DNA of 14,787 nucleotides from JADJLQ01 sp031417835. Its GTDB lineage: Bacteria > Bacteroidota > Bacteroidia > Chitinophagales > Saprospiraceae. The DNA lies in assembly GCA_031417835.1 (NCBI GenBank), contig JANOWJ010000182.1:1-14787 (forward strand), written 5' to 3'. The position numbers and the translations under genes are program-made. This document shows positions 7,828-14,787 of the stretch, one piece after another. The notes under the pieces are model-generated. The model saw nothing but the letters and a program-made list of their open reading frames with translations. It made no database searches and was not told where the DNA came from. Positions within the stretch are counted from its first letter, which is position 1, and every line of letters starts with the position of its first letter.

Positions 7828-8664
7828 TCAGATCAATTCGATTTCCAGACCTTCTTTGGCCATTGCAAAGGGAAAATCAGGTCTTATAATTTTTCGGAGC
7901 GTGTAGTCTATCTCGTCTAGCTGATCATCGGTCCTCGATGGGTCGTGATGACCCAGCAAAAGCCGCTTTGCTCCCACCAACGAGGCAAATCTGATGGCAT
8001 CTTCTTGCCCGGAATGACCCCAACCTCTGCGGGTCAAATACTCTGTCTGAGTGTACTGCCCATCGTGATAGAGCAGATCACAATCTTGAGCAAGGTCGAT
8101 GCCGGAGATCCATTTTTCATTTTCTATCATACCATGATATCCGAGAGCCGGCTCATGATCTGGGATGTACGTAAACACGGATTGGCTACTTCTAATGCGA
8201 TAACCCACGGTCGGACCAGGATGGATTACAAACCTGGAGCTGATGTCAAAAGGGCCGATAGAAAAGTCGTTTTTGCTAATTTCATGTAACACCAATTTAC
8301 AGGGTAAGTCCCTGATCAATACTGGGAATAATGGTGGTGACAGATATCGACTCAATCTAGAATGTAACGTACTGGTAGTGGTATCAGGGCCCCAAATATG
8401 TACCTCCATACGAGGATCAAAAAAAGGTTTGAAAAAACCTAAACCCTGGATATGGTCCAAATGAAAGTGAGTCAATAATATGTCTATACGGTGGTGGTTC
8501 GTTGTTGGATTAAGTTCCACTCGCTGCATGCCAGAACCACCATCCAAAATTATAGTATGTTCTCCCTCGGTCACCATGATACAAGAAGTGTTCCCTCCAT
8601 ATCGATTTGTGTCAGGGCCGGATATGGGGATCGAACCTCTGACACCCCAAATCTTAATTTTCAT
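7828..8664 (-). CDS. MBL-fold metallo-hydrolase
   Basis: The start is ATG 8664, giving 278 residues beginning MKIKIWGVRGSIPISGPDTN, the common N-terminus of this MBL subgroup; an earlier in-frame start at 8697 lies inside the upstream gene. Metal ligands of the metallo-beta-lactamase fold are all present: HFHLDH at 66-71, His148 (VIHPGPTVGYR), Asp169 (YIPDHE), and His239 or His240 (LLLGHHDP); WGHSGQEDA at 215-223 adds the His typical of this group. The fold is shared by hydrolases acting on esters, phosphodiesters and lactones, so the substrate is not known. The gene overlaps the preceding PAS gene by 11 nt (ATGAAAATTAA holds both start and stop), suggesting translational coupling. It is cytoplasmic, with no signal peptide. 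Confidence 0.88.
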   Translation of the reverse strand: MKIKIWGVRGSIPISGPDTNRYGGNTSCIMVTEGEHTIILDGGSGMQRVELNPTTNHHRIDILLTHFHLDHIQGLGFFKPFFDPRMEVHIWGPDTTTSTLHSRLSRYLSPPLFPVLIRDLPCKLVLHEISKNDFSIGPFDISSRFVIHPGPTVGYRIRSSQSVFTYIPDHEPALGYHGMIENEKWISGIDLAQDCDLLYHDGQYTQTEYLTRRGWGHSGQEDAIRFASLVGAKRLLLGHHDPSRTDDQLDEIDYTLRKIIRPDFPFAMAKEGLEIELI

Positions 8665-9055
8665 CGGCTTCTTCTTTCCAAAAAATAGCAACAGCACCTA
8701 AAAACACACCGGTTCTGCCAATAATCGGATAGGAGGTAACTGATATTTCCGTCGCATTGCCTTTGAGGCTTTCAATCCAAAAAGTCTTATGATGGGGCGA
8801 ACAGGTTTTTAACGTTTTTACTAATGGCAACTCATCCGGAGCGATTGGGGTACGATTTTTATCCATTGGCTTGAATACTTTAGCCCATATTTCCACGGGC
8901 ATTTCGCCTGTCTCCTCAAATCGTTTACCTAATAATTCTTCGGCAGGTTCATTATAAAAAATCAAATTACCTACTGTATCAGTTATGAATACAGGTATAG
9001 ATAGGCAGTCGGCCAATTGGCGGTTAAGTATGATCTCGATATCGTAGGCTGGCAT
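8654..9055 (-). CDS. Stand-alone PAS-domain protein coupled to the MBL hydrolase
   Basis: A 133-residue soluble protein. Residues about 12-125 form one PAS domain: LADCLSIPVFITDTVGNLIFYNEPAEELLGKRF is the typical PAS opening (hydrophobic strand, D-x-x-G-x-L-x-x-x-N, helix), and EISVTSYPIIGRTGVFLGAVAIFW is the closing beta sheet. There is no kinase, cyclase or DNA-binding domain. Its stop overlaps the start of the MBL hydrolase, so the two are made together and the PAS domain may sense a ligand or act as a regulatory subunit of the hydrolase; this is inference. A consensus -7 element lies upstream. The ligand cannot be deduced: no haem or flavin signature residue is evident. Confidence 0.82.
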   Translation of the reverse strand: MPAYDIEIILNRQLADCLSIPVFITDTVGNLIFYNEPAEELLGKRFEETGEMPVEIWAKVFKPMDKNRTPIAPDELPLVKTLKTCSPHHKTFWIESLKGNATEISVTSYPIIGRTGVFLGAVAIFWKEEADEN

Positions 9056-9083
9056 CTTTAGTACTGTGGAAACTTATTAAGAC

Positions 9084-9091
9084 CAAATATA
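9084..9091 (-). promoter_or_regulatory. Candidate promoter for the PAS/MBL operon
   Basis: On the minus strand TATATTTG matches TAnnTTTG exactly. A TTG at 9108-9110 lies 16 nt further upstream, slightly close for a -33 box. The gap from the element to the PAS ATG is 28 nt. Confidence 0.45.
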
Positions 9092-9167
9092 CTATTATTT
9101 TTTAAATCAACCGCCCCTAAATCTTTTAAAATTTGTTTGCTAATATATTGACAGTCAAGGGAGTACT

Positions 9168-9848
9168 TTATTTAAGATCTAATCGGTCTATTCGGTCCTC
9201 TATCATCACATCCTTCATTTCATGCTCTAAGGCATCAAAGCCATCCCGAGTGACGGTTTTCATGAGGCGACCTTGGTCTAAAACATGGATGACATCACAA
9301 GTATCTCGCAAAGAAACAAAAATATGTGAAGATAATATCACTGTCTTACCTAAAGATCGCAGTCTATGTATAATCTCGTTGATCAAGATATTGCTTTGTA
9401 TGTCGACTCCATTAAAAGGCTCATCCAATATAAATACCTGATTTTGTTGGATAAGGATAGCTGTCAATGCGAGCTTTTTTTTCATACCTGTAGAATAGGT
9501 GGAGGAATACAGATCCAACGGCAGCTCGAAAATATTCTTAAGATCAAAATCTGTCTTTGAAAAGCCCTTGGCATTCAAGCACAATTGGAGATACTCTCTG
9601 CCGGTTATTTTTGCAAAGAAAAACGGTTCCGTCGGTAAATAACCAATGTGGTTTTTTAAGGACTTATAATTACTCGTAAGCTCACCACTATACGCTTCTA
9701 ATCCTGATATACATTTAAATAATGTGGTTTTACCAGCGCCGTTTTTTCCAACTATACCAGAAACAGTACCCGGCATGAATGACATGTGAATATCTTCTAA
9801 GACCGTTTGTTTTCCGTAAGATTTATACAGAGCATGGATATCTATCAT
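9168..9848 (-). CDS. ABC transporter ATP-binding protein (ABC-2 exporter type)
   Basis: A 226-residue single nucleotide-binding domain. Walker A is GKNGAGKTT (34-42), the signature is a variant STGMKKKL (119-126) in place of LSGGQ, Walker B with catalytic Glu is VFILDEP (138-144, Glu143), the D-loop is GVD (147-149) and the H-loop His is His175 (LSSHIF). The Q-loop has Thr73 in LPTEP where Gln is usual. STGMKKKL-type signatures are common in CcmA/ABC-2 exporters. The ATG overlaps the permease stop as ATGA, so both halves are translated together. The substrate is unknown; this could be a drug, lipid or peptide exporter. Confidence 0.92.
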   Translation of the reverse strand: MIDIHALYKSYGKQTVLEDIHMSFMPGTVSGIVGKNGAGKTTLFKCISGLEAYSGELTSNYKSLKNHIGYLPTEPFFFAKITGREYLQLCLNAKGFSKTDFDLKNIFELPLDLYSSTYSTGMKKKLALTAILIQQNQVFILDEPFNGVDIQSNILINEIIHRLRSLGKTVILSSHIFVSLRDTCDVIHVLDQGRLMKTVTRDGFDALEHEMKDVMIEDRIDRLDLK

Positions 9849-10771
9849 GTCAGTATTTGTTTAAGTCGGTGAATCGATTTAAAATAAAAAAAGATCATAA
9901 CCAAAATGATTAACGGTGGAAATAATATAGTGATTGCGATCAGTACCATCTGAGCTAACGTAGGATTATGAGGATATGAAGCATATTTGCTCAAGACACT
10001 GGCTATAAGATATAACAGTCCTATCAGCAGGGCTATCAGCAAGGTCTTAAGCTCTATCGGGAATACGATCCCTAATGCCAGCATAATTGGAAGGCATAAC
10101 CATGTACAATAGGTGATAGCAATTTTCAATTTTTGCATTAAAAATAACTTAGGTGAGGCACTATGTATCCAGATATAAAACTCATGTTCGAGCTGTACGT
10201 AATAACTACAACAAATCAAGAAAATCATGACCATGGAAAAGGCACCCAGATTAAAATTGCCCACTCGAATCGACATACAGGTCAAAAAATATGCAAAAAT
10301 TATAGATAAGTAGGTATTGCGAAACCCAACTGTAAATTCAAATGGATACTTAAAGAAAGGTGTAGGTATGATAAATGTCATCAATAGATGCGCAGTATAC
10401 CGTGAGAGTAAACTAGCAAATAAAATCATCAGTAGAGCCAGCCAATACTTCTGGTAACATATCAATACCAAAATAAAAGGGCTGGAAATCACTACATTTT
10501 CGATCAACCTCAAAATCATAAAATTCTTAACTGGATAAATTGATTTTAAGAAAGCATTTCGACTGGGCTCTGAGCATAATGAAACGACAAATATGCCTGC
10601 AAGGGTAAAGCCATAGCCTGCATAATTGGAATAATTGAATAATTTAATGGATGATCCAATAAAAACAAGAACAATAAGAGCCTGGCCAATGACCGGATGG
10701 ATGCCAAAATCAACGAGATGTCGCTTGAACATCTTATACTGAAGTTCAAAATAAAACAATAAATTTTCCAC
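9845..10771 (-). CDS. ABC-2-type permease, membrane half of the exporter
   Basis: A 308-residue, very hydrophobic protein with about nine or ten predicted membrane segments (roughly 26-43, 52-68, 87-104, 109-128, 154-173, 178-195, 219-237, 243-265, 275-303), judged by eye. I recognise no specific substrate motif. The ATP-binding protein gene overlaps its last codon by four bases (ATGA), which identifies it as the partner. Its start is only 18 bp after the stop of a truncated fucosidase gene on the same strand, so it has no room for a promoter of its own and is probably read from the remnant's promoter. Some residues at the N-terminus (MENLLFYFELQYKMFKRHL) look like a cytoplasmic lead-in helix. 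Confidence 0.8.
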   Translation of the reverse strand: MENLLFYFELQYKMFKRHLVDFGIHPVIGQALIVLVFIGSSIKLFNYSNYAGYGFTLAGIFVVSLCSEPSRNAFLKSIYPVKNFMILRLIENVVISSPFILVLICYQKYWLALLMILFASLLSRYTAHLLMTFIIPTPFFKYPFEFTVGFRNTYLSIIFAYFLTCMSIRVGNFNLGAFSMVMIFLICCSYYVQLEHEFYIWIHSASPKLFLMQKLKIAITYCTWLCLPIMLALGIVFPIELKTLLIALLIGLLYLIASVLSKYASYPHNPTLAQMVLIAITILFPPLIILVMIFFYFKSIHRLKQILT

Positions 10772-10789
10772 AGAAATAATTCTTAATGC

Positions 10790-11050
10790 TTACAGTATAG
10801 CCAATATCTGATGTTGATACTCTTTTGATTCTTTAAAATACATATACCTGGGATACCATTCATTGCCATATGCTGGCACCGAATACACACCCCAGTGAAT
10901 AAATACTCCAAATATGGCATCTTGCACCCATTCGGCTACTTTAAAGTCTTTGAGTGATTCCCAGGTTGGCTGATATCTGGTCTGGGATTGAGCTGACACT
11001 TGAGTCCACAGCACGCAAAACAGTGCAACTAAAGGAAGTATTTTTTTCAT
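10790..11050 (-). pseudogene. N-terminal remnant of a secreted GH29 alpha-L-fucosidase
   Basis: The 86-codon frame has an intact signal peptide (residues 1-20, cleavage near VSAQ) and the start of a GH29 catalytic domain: WVQDAIFGVFIHWGVYSVPAYGNEWYPRYMY (41-71) is the family's hallmark W-F-x-x-A-K-F-G-x-F-x-H-W-G...NEWYPRxMY block. The frame then ends after KEYQHQILAIL, although GH29 enzymes are about 400-500 residues and their catalytic nucleophile lies far downstream. No continuation was found in the other frames past the stop, where a permease gene begins 18 bp later. The remnant is therefore the left end of a deletion or rearrangement, not a simple frameshift. It cannot be an active fucosidase. 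The promoter upstream is still in good shape. Confidence 0.85.
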
Positions 11051-11067
11051 AAAGCCTGATATTTAAA

Positions 11068-11075
11068 CAAATATA
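11068..11075 (-). promoter_or_regulatory. Candidate -7 element upstream of the fucosidase remnant
   Basis: TATATTTG on the minus strand matches TAnnTTTG exactly and ends 17 nt before the ATG at 11050. It could now drive the ABC exporter genes downstream. Confidence 0.5.
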
Positions 11076-11238
11076 TTGAAAAAAGCGACTTTGAATTTAT
11101 CGTAGGCTTTACGTAAAATCATAACAATCACATTACCTCTCCGATGGATCAGTATAGTAATGAAATGAAATAATAATAACCATATACCCAATCATTAATA
11201 CTACACAAGCCAACGCACTTTAACCAACATCACAAAAA

Positions 11239-11256
11239 AGATCGATCATACGATCT
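11239..11256. repeat. Inverted repeat in the divergent intergenic region, possible operator
   Basis: AGATCG (11239-11244) and CGATCT (11251-11256) are perfect 6-bp arms around ATCATA. The site is 11 bp upstream of the candidate -7 element of the serine hydrolase gene, a place where a repressor or activator could bind. Short palindromes arise by chance. Confidence 0.3.
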
Positions 11257-11266
11257 CCCAAATTTG

Positions 11267-11274
11267 TTACTTTG
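11267..11274 (+). promoter_or_regulatory. Candidate -7 element for the serine hydrolase gene
   Basis: TTACTTTG differs from TAnnTTTG at one position and ends 17 nt before the ATG at 11292, the same geometry as at three other genes here. No clear -33 box is visible. Confidence 0.4.
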
Positions 11275-11291
11275 CTTCTATAATATAATTT

Positions 11292-12620
11292 ATGTCTCCT
11301 AAAAAGACAGTGCGGTATATCTTTTTGTGCTTGTGTATGACGGGGCTTATAATTGCTCTGGCGTATGGGCATCAAATCATTAAAATAGCCTCATCATACT
11401 GCGCCAAGATAGTATGCTCGTGTTTATTTGTATCGGGTAGAAGTTTGGAATCAATCAAAGCAGAAGACTTATATGCTATTCCTTTCGCTCGTATCCAAGT
11501 GGATGATAGCCAGCATCTAATCGCTTCAGATATCTATGGACTTGGCACATCAAGGGCAATCTTCAGACCTGGATTAGTCTGTACGCTGGTAAATGAATTA
11601 TCGGTAGAAGAAATCCTGGACCAATCTGCAGCTACCCTTGTAGATACGTTGTATTCTTCTTTACAGGAAGTTTCATTTATTCCATCGAATATCGATTCGC
11701 TGCAACTTAGCCGAGTCATACAACAAGCTTTCACGGAGACAAGCGTTGATCATGTCAAACGAACAAGAGCTGTCAACATATTATATAAGGGTCAACTCGT
11801 CTGGGAACAATATGCACCAGGCATCACGGCAAGCACTCCGTTATTGGGTTGGTCGATGACTAAAAGTGTCACCAATGCGATGATAGGTGTCTTGGTAAAA
11901 GCTGGTAAACTCGATATCTACCAGCCTGCTCCAATCCAAGAATGGCAAACCGATGATCGCAAGTCTATCACTATAGATCAGCTGCTGCGTATGAGTAGTG
12001 GGCTAGATTTTGGGGAAGCTTACAGCAGACCCAGTGATGCCACTAAAATGCTGTTTCTAAAGAAAAGCGCCGGCACGTTTGCCATGCAAAGCAAAATTGG
12101 AAACCCTCCGGGCACAAAGTGGTATTATTCTAGTGGTACTTCTAATATTTTACAAGAAATCATAAGGCGACAATTTAAAACCATAGCAGACTATCAAGCA
12201 TACCCTCACGATCATCTATTCGATAAAATCGGCATGCATAGCGCTATTATTGAACCTGATGCAAGTGGTACTTACATAGGATCTTCCTTTATGTATGCCA
12301 CTGCGAGAGATTGGGCTAGATTTGGCCAATTGTATTTGCAGGATGGGATCTGGGCTGGTGAACGTATCTTGCCTGAAGGCTGGGTATCCTATTCCGCTAA
12401 AGAAACGCCTCATTCAGATGGGCAATACGGTGCTCACTTCTGGATGGACCACCTAGATAAATCGTTTCCCCAAGATGCCTATTATGCTGACGGCTATGAA
12501 GGTCAATATGTAGTGATAATCCCTTCCAAACAGTTGGTTATTGTTCGTCTAGGTTGTACGCAAGATGATGCATTTGATCTAAATACTTTTGTAAAAGATA
12601 TAGTCGCTGCGATACAATGA
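11292..12620 (+). CDS. Beta-lactamase-fold serine hydrolase (class C / esterase-like)
   Basis: A 442-residue protein with an N-terminal membrane anchor or uncleaved signal (about 8-26) followed by CAKIVCSCLFVSGRS, a segment often seen at the start of this hydrolase subgroup. The catalytic core carries Ser188-x-x-Lys191 in GWSMTKS (nucleophile and general base), Tyr279-Ser-Ser in WYYSSGTSN (the YxN-like motif), and a GYEGQYVVIIP segment near 401-411 where the third motif sits. These are the features of class C beta-lactamases, D-Ala-D-Ala peptidases, esterases and 6-aminohexanoate-dimer hydrolases. Activity on beta-lactams is not implied. It probably faces the periplasm. It is divergent from the fucosidase remnant and followed 92 bp later by a membrane-protein gene on the same strand. 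Confidence 0.9.
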   Translation: MSPKKTVRYIFLCLCMTGLIIALAYGHQIIKIASSYCAKIVCSCLFVSGRSLESIKAEDLYAIPFARIQVDDSQHLIASDIYGLGTSRAIFRPGLVCTLVNELSVEEILDQSAATLVDTLYSSLQEVSFIPSNIDSLQLSRVIQQAFTETSVDHVKRTRAVNILYKGQLVWEQYAPGITASTPLLGWSMTKSVTNAMIGVLVKAGKLDIYQPAPIQEWQTDDRKSITIDQLLRMSSGLDFGEAYSRPSDATKMLFLKKSAGTFAMQSKIGNPPGTKWYYSSGTSNILQEIIRRQFKTIADYQAYPHDHLFDKIGMHSAIIEPDASGTYIGSSFMYATARDWARFGQLYLQDGIWAGERILPEGWVSYSAKETPHSDGQYGAHFWMDHLDKSFPQDAYYADGYEGQYVVIIPSKQLVIVRLGCTQDDAFDLNTFVKDIVAAIQ

Positions 12621-12712
12621 TGTATGGTGTCAATAGGACTAGGCATCCGTCTTGCGCCTCAATGTTCACAACGCAACATTATCCTCTCCTAATCGTAGTA
12701 TAAACTACAGCG

Positions 12713-13354
12713 ATGCGTACTATTTTACAAGGTTTACAATGGACACATATCGCGAGCGGATCCATCGTACTGCTCGTCGGCTTCATTATAATTTTACTAA
12801 AAAAGGGTGACAAAAGGCACGCCCTCCTTGGTAGAATTTATTATTATACGGTGCTGTTGACGACATTGTCCTCCTTACCACAAGCATATCTATTGAACAA
12901 TTTTTTTCTCTTCACCCTTGGCATATTTACACTTTACTTTGCGATCACAGGAAAACGGTATAGTCAAAAAATCGAAACGACCCGTGCATCCACTTTGGAT
13001 TGGTTAGTTACTTCTTTTTTGATCATATTCGGGATGGGCTTTTTTGTTTATAGTATTTATCATCTGATACAAGGGACTCAGTTTGGCTATATCTTTTTGT
13101 TTTTTGGATTTTTAAGTATTTTTTTGGCCTATCAGGATTTTAAATGCTTTAATGGACTTTCCAATATTAAAAATTACGGTCTAGTCCTGCACCTACAGCG
13201 TATGGTGGGTAGTTATATAACTTCCTGGACTGCCTTCATTGTGGTCAATGTCACGTTTTTGCCGCTTGCATGGACTTGGTTTTTACCCATCCTGATCATG
13301 ATTCCAATCAGTCTTTATTGGACCAGCAAACTAAAGATTTTGCACAAAGTTTAA
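12713..13354 (+). CDS. DUF2306-like integral membrane protein
   Basis: A 213-residue protein with about six hydrophobic segments. The opening WTHIASGSIVLLVGFIIILLKKGDKRHALLGRIYYYTVL has the H...G...L..G...KG...H...GxxY pattern of DUF2306-like membrane proteins, and HLQRMVGSYITSWTAFIVVN near 164-183 is a second conserved-looking block. The His residues in or near membrane segments could bind haem or metal, but nothing proves this. The function is unknown. The upstream gene ends 92 bp before it; cotranscription is possible but not shown. No close promoter match was found. Confidence 0.6.
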   Translation: MRTILQGLQWTHIASGSIVLLVGFIIILLKKGDKRHALLGRIYYYTVLLTTLSSLPQAYLLNNFFLFTLGIFTLYFAITGKRYSQKIETTRASTLDWLVTSFLIIFGMGFFVYSIYHLIQGTQFGYIFLFFGFLSIFLAYQDFKCFNGLSNIKNYGLVLHLQRMVGSYITSWTAFIVVNVTFLPLAWTWFLPILIMIPISLYWTSKLKILHKV

Positions 13355-13589
13355 GTTACTCGGTGTACAATGGCAGGATGATCGTTCTAGAAAACATTTC
13401 AGCATCAAGGACAAAAATGGGCAAAACCGTCTATCAAATGGCGGGCAATCTTTCAGAACAATTGATATTACCCATTTACCATCCTGTATAGACTATTTAG
13501 AAATTAGAGTTCAAGCTAACCTTGCGGAGTTCAAAAAATTGATTATTCATCATTGATAAAAGCATAAGAATCATTGCTATATTTAACCA

Positions 13590-14450
13590 ATGATTAGAAT
13601 GGTGTTTATTATGGTCTTAGGCTTGTGGCAGGGTGCATTGATAGCTCAATGCGATTCTATGGTAATCGATAATTATATGCGCCATTTTGATTTTACGCTA
13701 CCTAACCATTTAAAAAAGGGTGCCAGTCTAGTATTTGTCCTCCATGGATCGGGTGGCAATGGCAAACAGTTATTAATGAATACACAACCCTTTGTCGCAA
13801 AAGTGGCCAATGAAAATGTAATCCTTGTCTACCCTACCGGTTATAAAAATTACTGGAATGAATGTCGAAAAGTAGCGTCATCACTAGCCAATCAGCTTGA
13901 TATCAATGAACAACGTTTTTTTAATGGCATGATCCACTATTTTAAGAGCAAACACAATATCAATCCCAAAAAAGTATTTGCTGTAGGCACCTCCGGTGGC
14001 GGTCACATGTGTTACAAACTAGCTATGACGATGCCGGAATCATTTAAAGCCATTACTGCCATCATCGCTAATCTACCTGATACCAACAATCTTGATTGTG
14101 CCGATGCCAAAAAGCCTTTGGCCGTTATGATTGTCAACGGCACAGCTGATAAAACTAATCCATATGAAGGTGGCTACATGGGATCACCTACCTTTACGAT
14201 GGGCCATGTACGATCTACTTCGCGAAGCTTAAGCTATTGGTCTACTTTAGCAGGATATACCGGAATGCCGAAAAAGACCATGCTTCCTGATAGTAGCCCC
14301 GATGGCAAGACTATCGAGCAATATACTTTTAAGAATAAAGGGAAGCCGGAAGTAACATTATTGAAAGTAATCGGTGGCGGCCATGATTATCCAAAAGATA
14401 TCGATGTGCATGTAGAAGCTTGGGCATTTTTTAAACGTTGCCTAAAATAA
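13590..14450 (+). CDS. Secreted CE1 / PHB-depolymerase-like esterase
   Basis: A 286-residue alpha/beta-hydrolase with a signal peptide (about 1-20, cleavage near IAQC). FVLHGSGGNG (49-58) is the oxyanion-hole segment, VFAVGTSGGGHM (129-140) contains the nucleophile Ser135 in GTSGG, NGTADKTNPYEGG (184-195) contains Asp187, and IGGGHDYP (261-268) contains His265, completing the triad. The order and spacing match the LpqC / poly(3-hydroxybutyrate) depolymerase and feruloyl/acetylxylan esterase group (CE1). It is periplasmic or secreted and probably releases acyl groups from a polymer; the exact substrate is not clear. The length is normal. Its stop lies 10 bp from the stop of the convergent amidohydrolase gene. 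No clear -7 element was seen upstream. Confidence 0.85.
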   Translation: MIRMVFIMVLGLWQGALIAQCDSMVIDNYMRHFDFTLPNHLKKGASLVFVLHGSGGNGKQLLMNTQPFVAKVANENVILVYPTGYKNYWNECRKVASSLANQLDINEQRFFNGMIHYFKSKHNINPKKVFAVGTSGGGHMCYKLAMTMPESFKAITAIIANLPDTNNLDCADAKKPLAVMIVNGTADKTNPYEGGYMGSPTFTMGHVRSTSRSLSYWSTLAGYTGMPKKTMLPDSSPDGKTIEQYTFKNKGKPEVTLLKVIGGGHDYPKDIDVHVEAWAFFKRCLK

Positions 14451-14460
14451 TATCGCGTGC

Positions 14461-14787
14461 CTACGATTTACTATTTGCCACGCGCATCAATTTATTTGCA
14501 TTACCACTATAAATCTTCTTCAATGCTCTATCACTCAAAGACAATCCATGCAATGGCCAATGATAATTAAACATGTCCCGTTCATAAAAATGTTCATCTG
14601 CTGACTCAAGGATTCTGAAGGTGACTTCATACATTTTTCTGGAGTAACCCATGTCCGTACCATACACCAGTCGATCAGCATATCGCTCCATAAATGCTTT
14701 TGTTTTACGCGGAATGGGAGCAATCTCACCAAATCTCGCGGCCATTTCTGAATAAAGATTTTTATATCGATCAAACAGCTGTGCCAG
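14461..14787 (-). CDS. Amidohydrolase-2 family protein, C-terminal part, cut by window edge
   Basis: The frame is open from the right edge (14787) to the stop at 14461, so 108 residues of the C-terminus are visible. RLVYGTDMGYS carries the final metal- or proton-shuttling Asp of the amidohydrolase TIM barrel, in the place where most relatives have FGSDYP, and SGNANKLM near the end is the family's closing GNAxRLF motif. The internal ATG at 14745 is not the real start, because the frame continues upstream with LAQLFDRYKNLYSE. Amidohydrolase-2 proteins include decarboxylases and lactone or ester hydrolases; the substrate cannot be told from this piece. Confidence 0.8.
   Translation of the reverse strand: MAQLFDRYKNLYSEMAARFGEIAPIPRKTKAFMERYADRLVYGTDMGYSRKMYEVTFRILESADEHFYERDMFNYHWPLHGLSLSDRALKKIYSGNANKLMRVANSKS

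Noticed and set aside
12661..12680. AATGTT...AACATT inverted repeat as a terminator
   Set aside because: Only 6 AT-rich pairs and no T tract after it.
13270..13491. 73-codon plus-strand frame after the DUF2306-like gene
   Set aside because: Its first third overlaps that gene in another frame and the rest shows no recognisable pattern; the 13355-13589 gap appears non-coding.

Overview
The window looks like chromosomal DNA from a member of the Bacteroidota, probably a Saprospiraceae-like or related environmental lineage. The reasons are the AT-leaning base composition, several promoters of the Bacteroidota type (TAnnTTTG in the -7 position), the lack of obvious Shine-Dalgarno sequences, and protein families common in that phylum: a Tat-exported Gfo/Idh/MocA oxidoreductase, a DUF7133/'membrane-bound dehydrogenase' lipoprotein, a GH29 fucosidase remnant and a CsbD-like protein. 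No rRNA, tRNA, CRISPR array, transposase or phage gene was recognised. The assignment to Saprospiraceae is a guess; the phylum is better supported.

Layout. Positions 1-1935 (minus) hold a secreted dehydrogenase-like lipoprotein, cut by the window edge, and a Gfo/Idh/MocA oxidoreductase whose stop overlaps the only plausible upstream start of the lipoprotein. Positions 2085-3404 (minus) hold a secreted M24 (Xaa-Pro aminopeptidase-like) peptidase, divergent from a VWA protein and a ChlI/MoxR-like AAA+ ATPase at 3540-6237 (plus), which probably work as a chaperone-like pair. Then comes a small lipoprotein gene broken by a one-base frameshift (6288-6721). A minus-strand pair follows at 6809-7398: a CsbD-like stress protein and a host-attachment/eRF1-like small protein. 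After about 430 bp without a convincing gene, a PAS-domain protein and an MBL-fold hydrolase overlap by 11 nt (7828-9055, minus).

Positions 9168-11050 (minus) hold an ABC-2-type ATPase and permease joined by an ATGA overlap. They sit 18 bp downstream of an 86-codon remnant of a secreted alpha-L-fucosidase that still has its promoter and signal peptide, so the exporter may be transcribed from the fucosidase promoter. Divergent from it (11292-14450, plus) are a beta-lactamase-fold serine hydrolase, a DUF2306-like membrane protein and a secreted CE1/PHB-depolymerase-like esterase. The right edge carries the C-terminal part of an amidohydrolase-2 protein (minus).

No clear unknown defence system or other wholly new system was found. 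The most useful observations are the truncated fucosidase fused transcriptionally to an ABC exporter, the single-base frameshift at 6444-6446, the overlapping PAS/MBL pair, and a strikingly constant promoter-to-start spacing (16-17 nt) at four genes.
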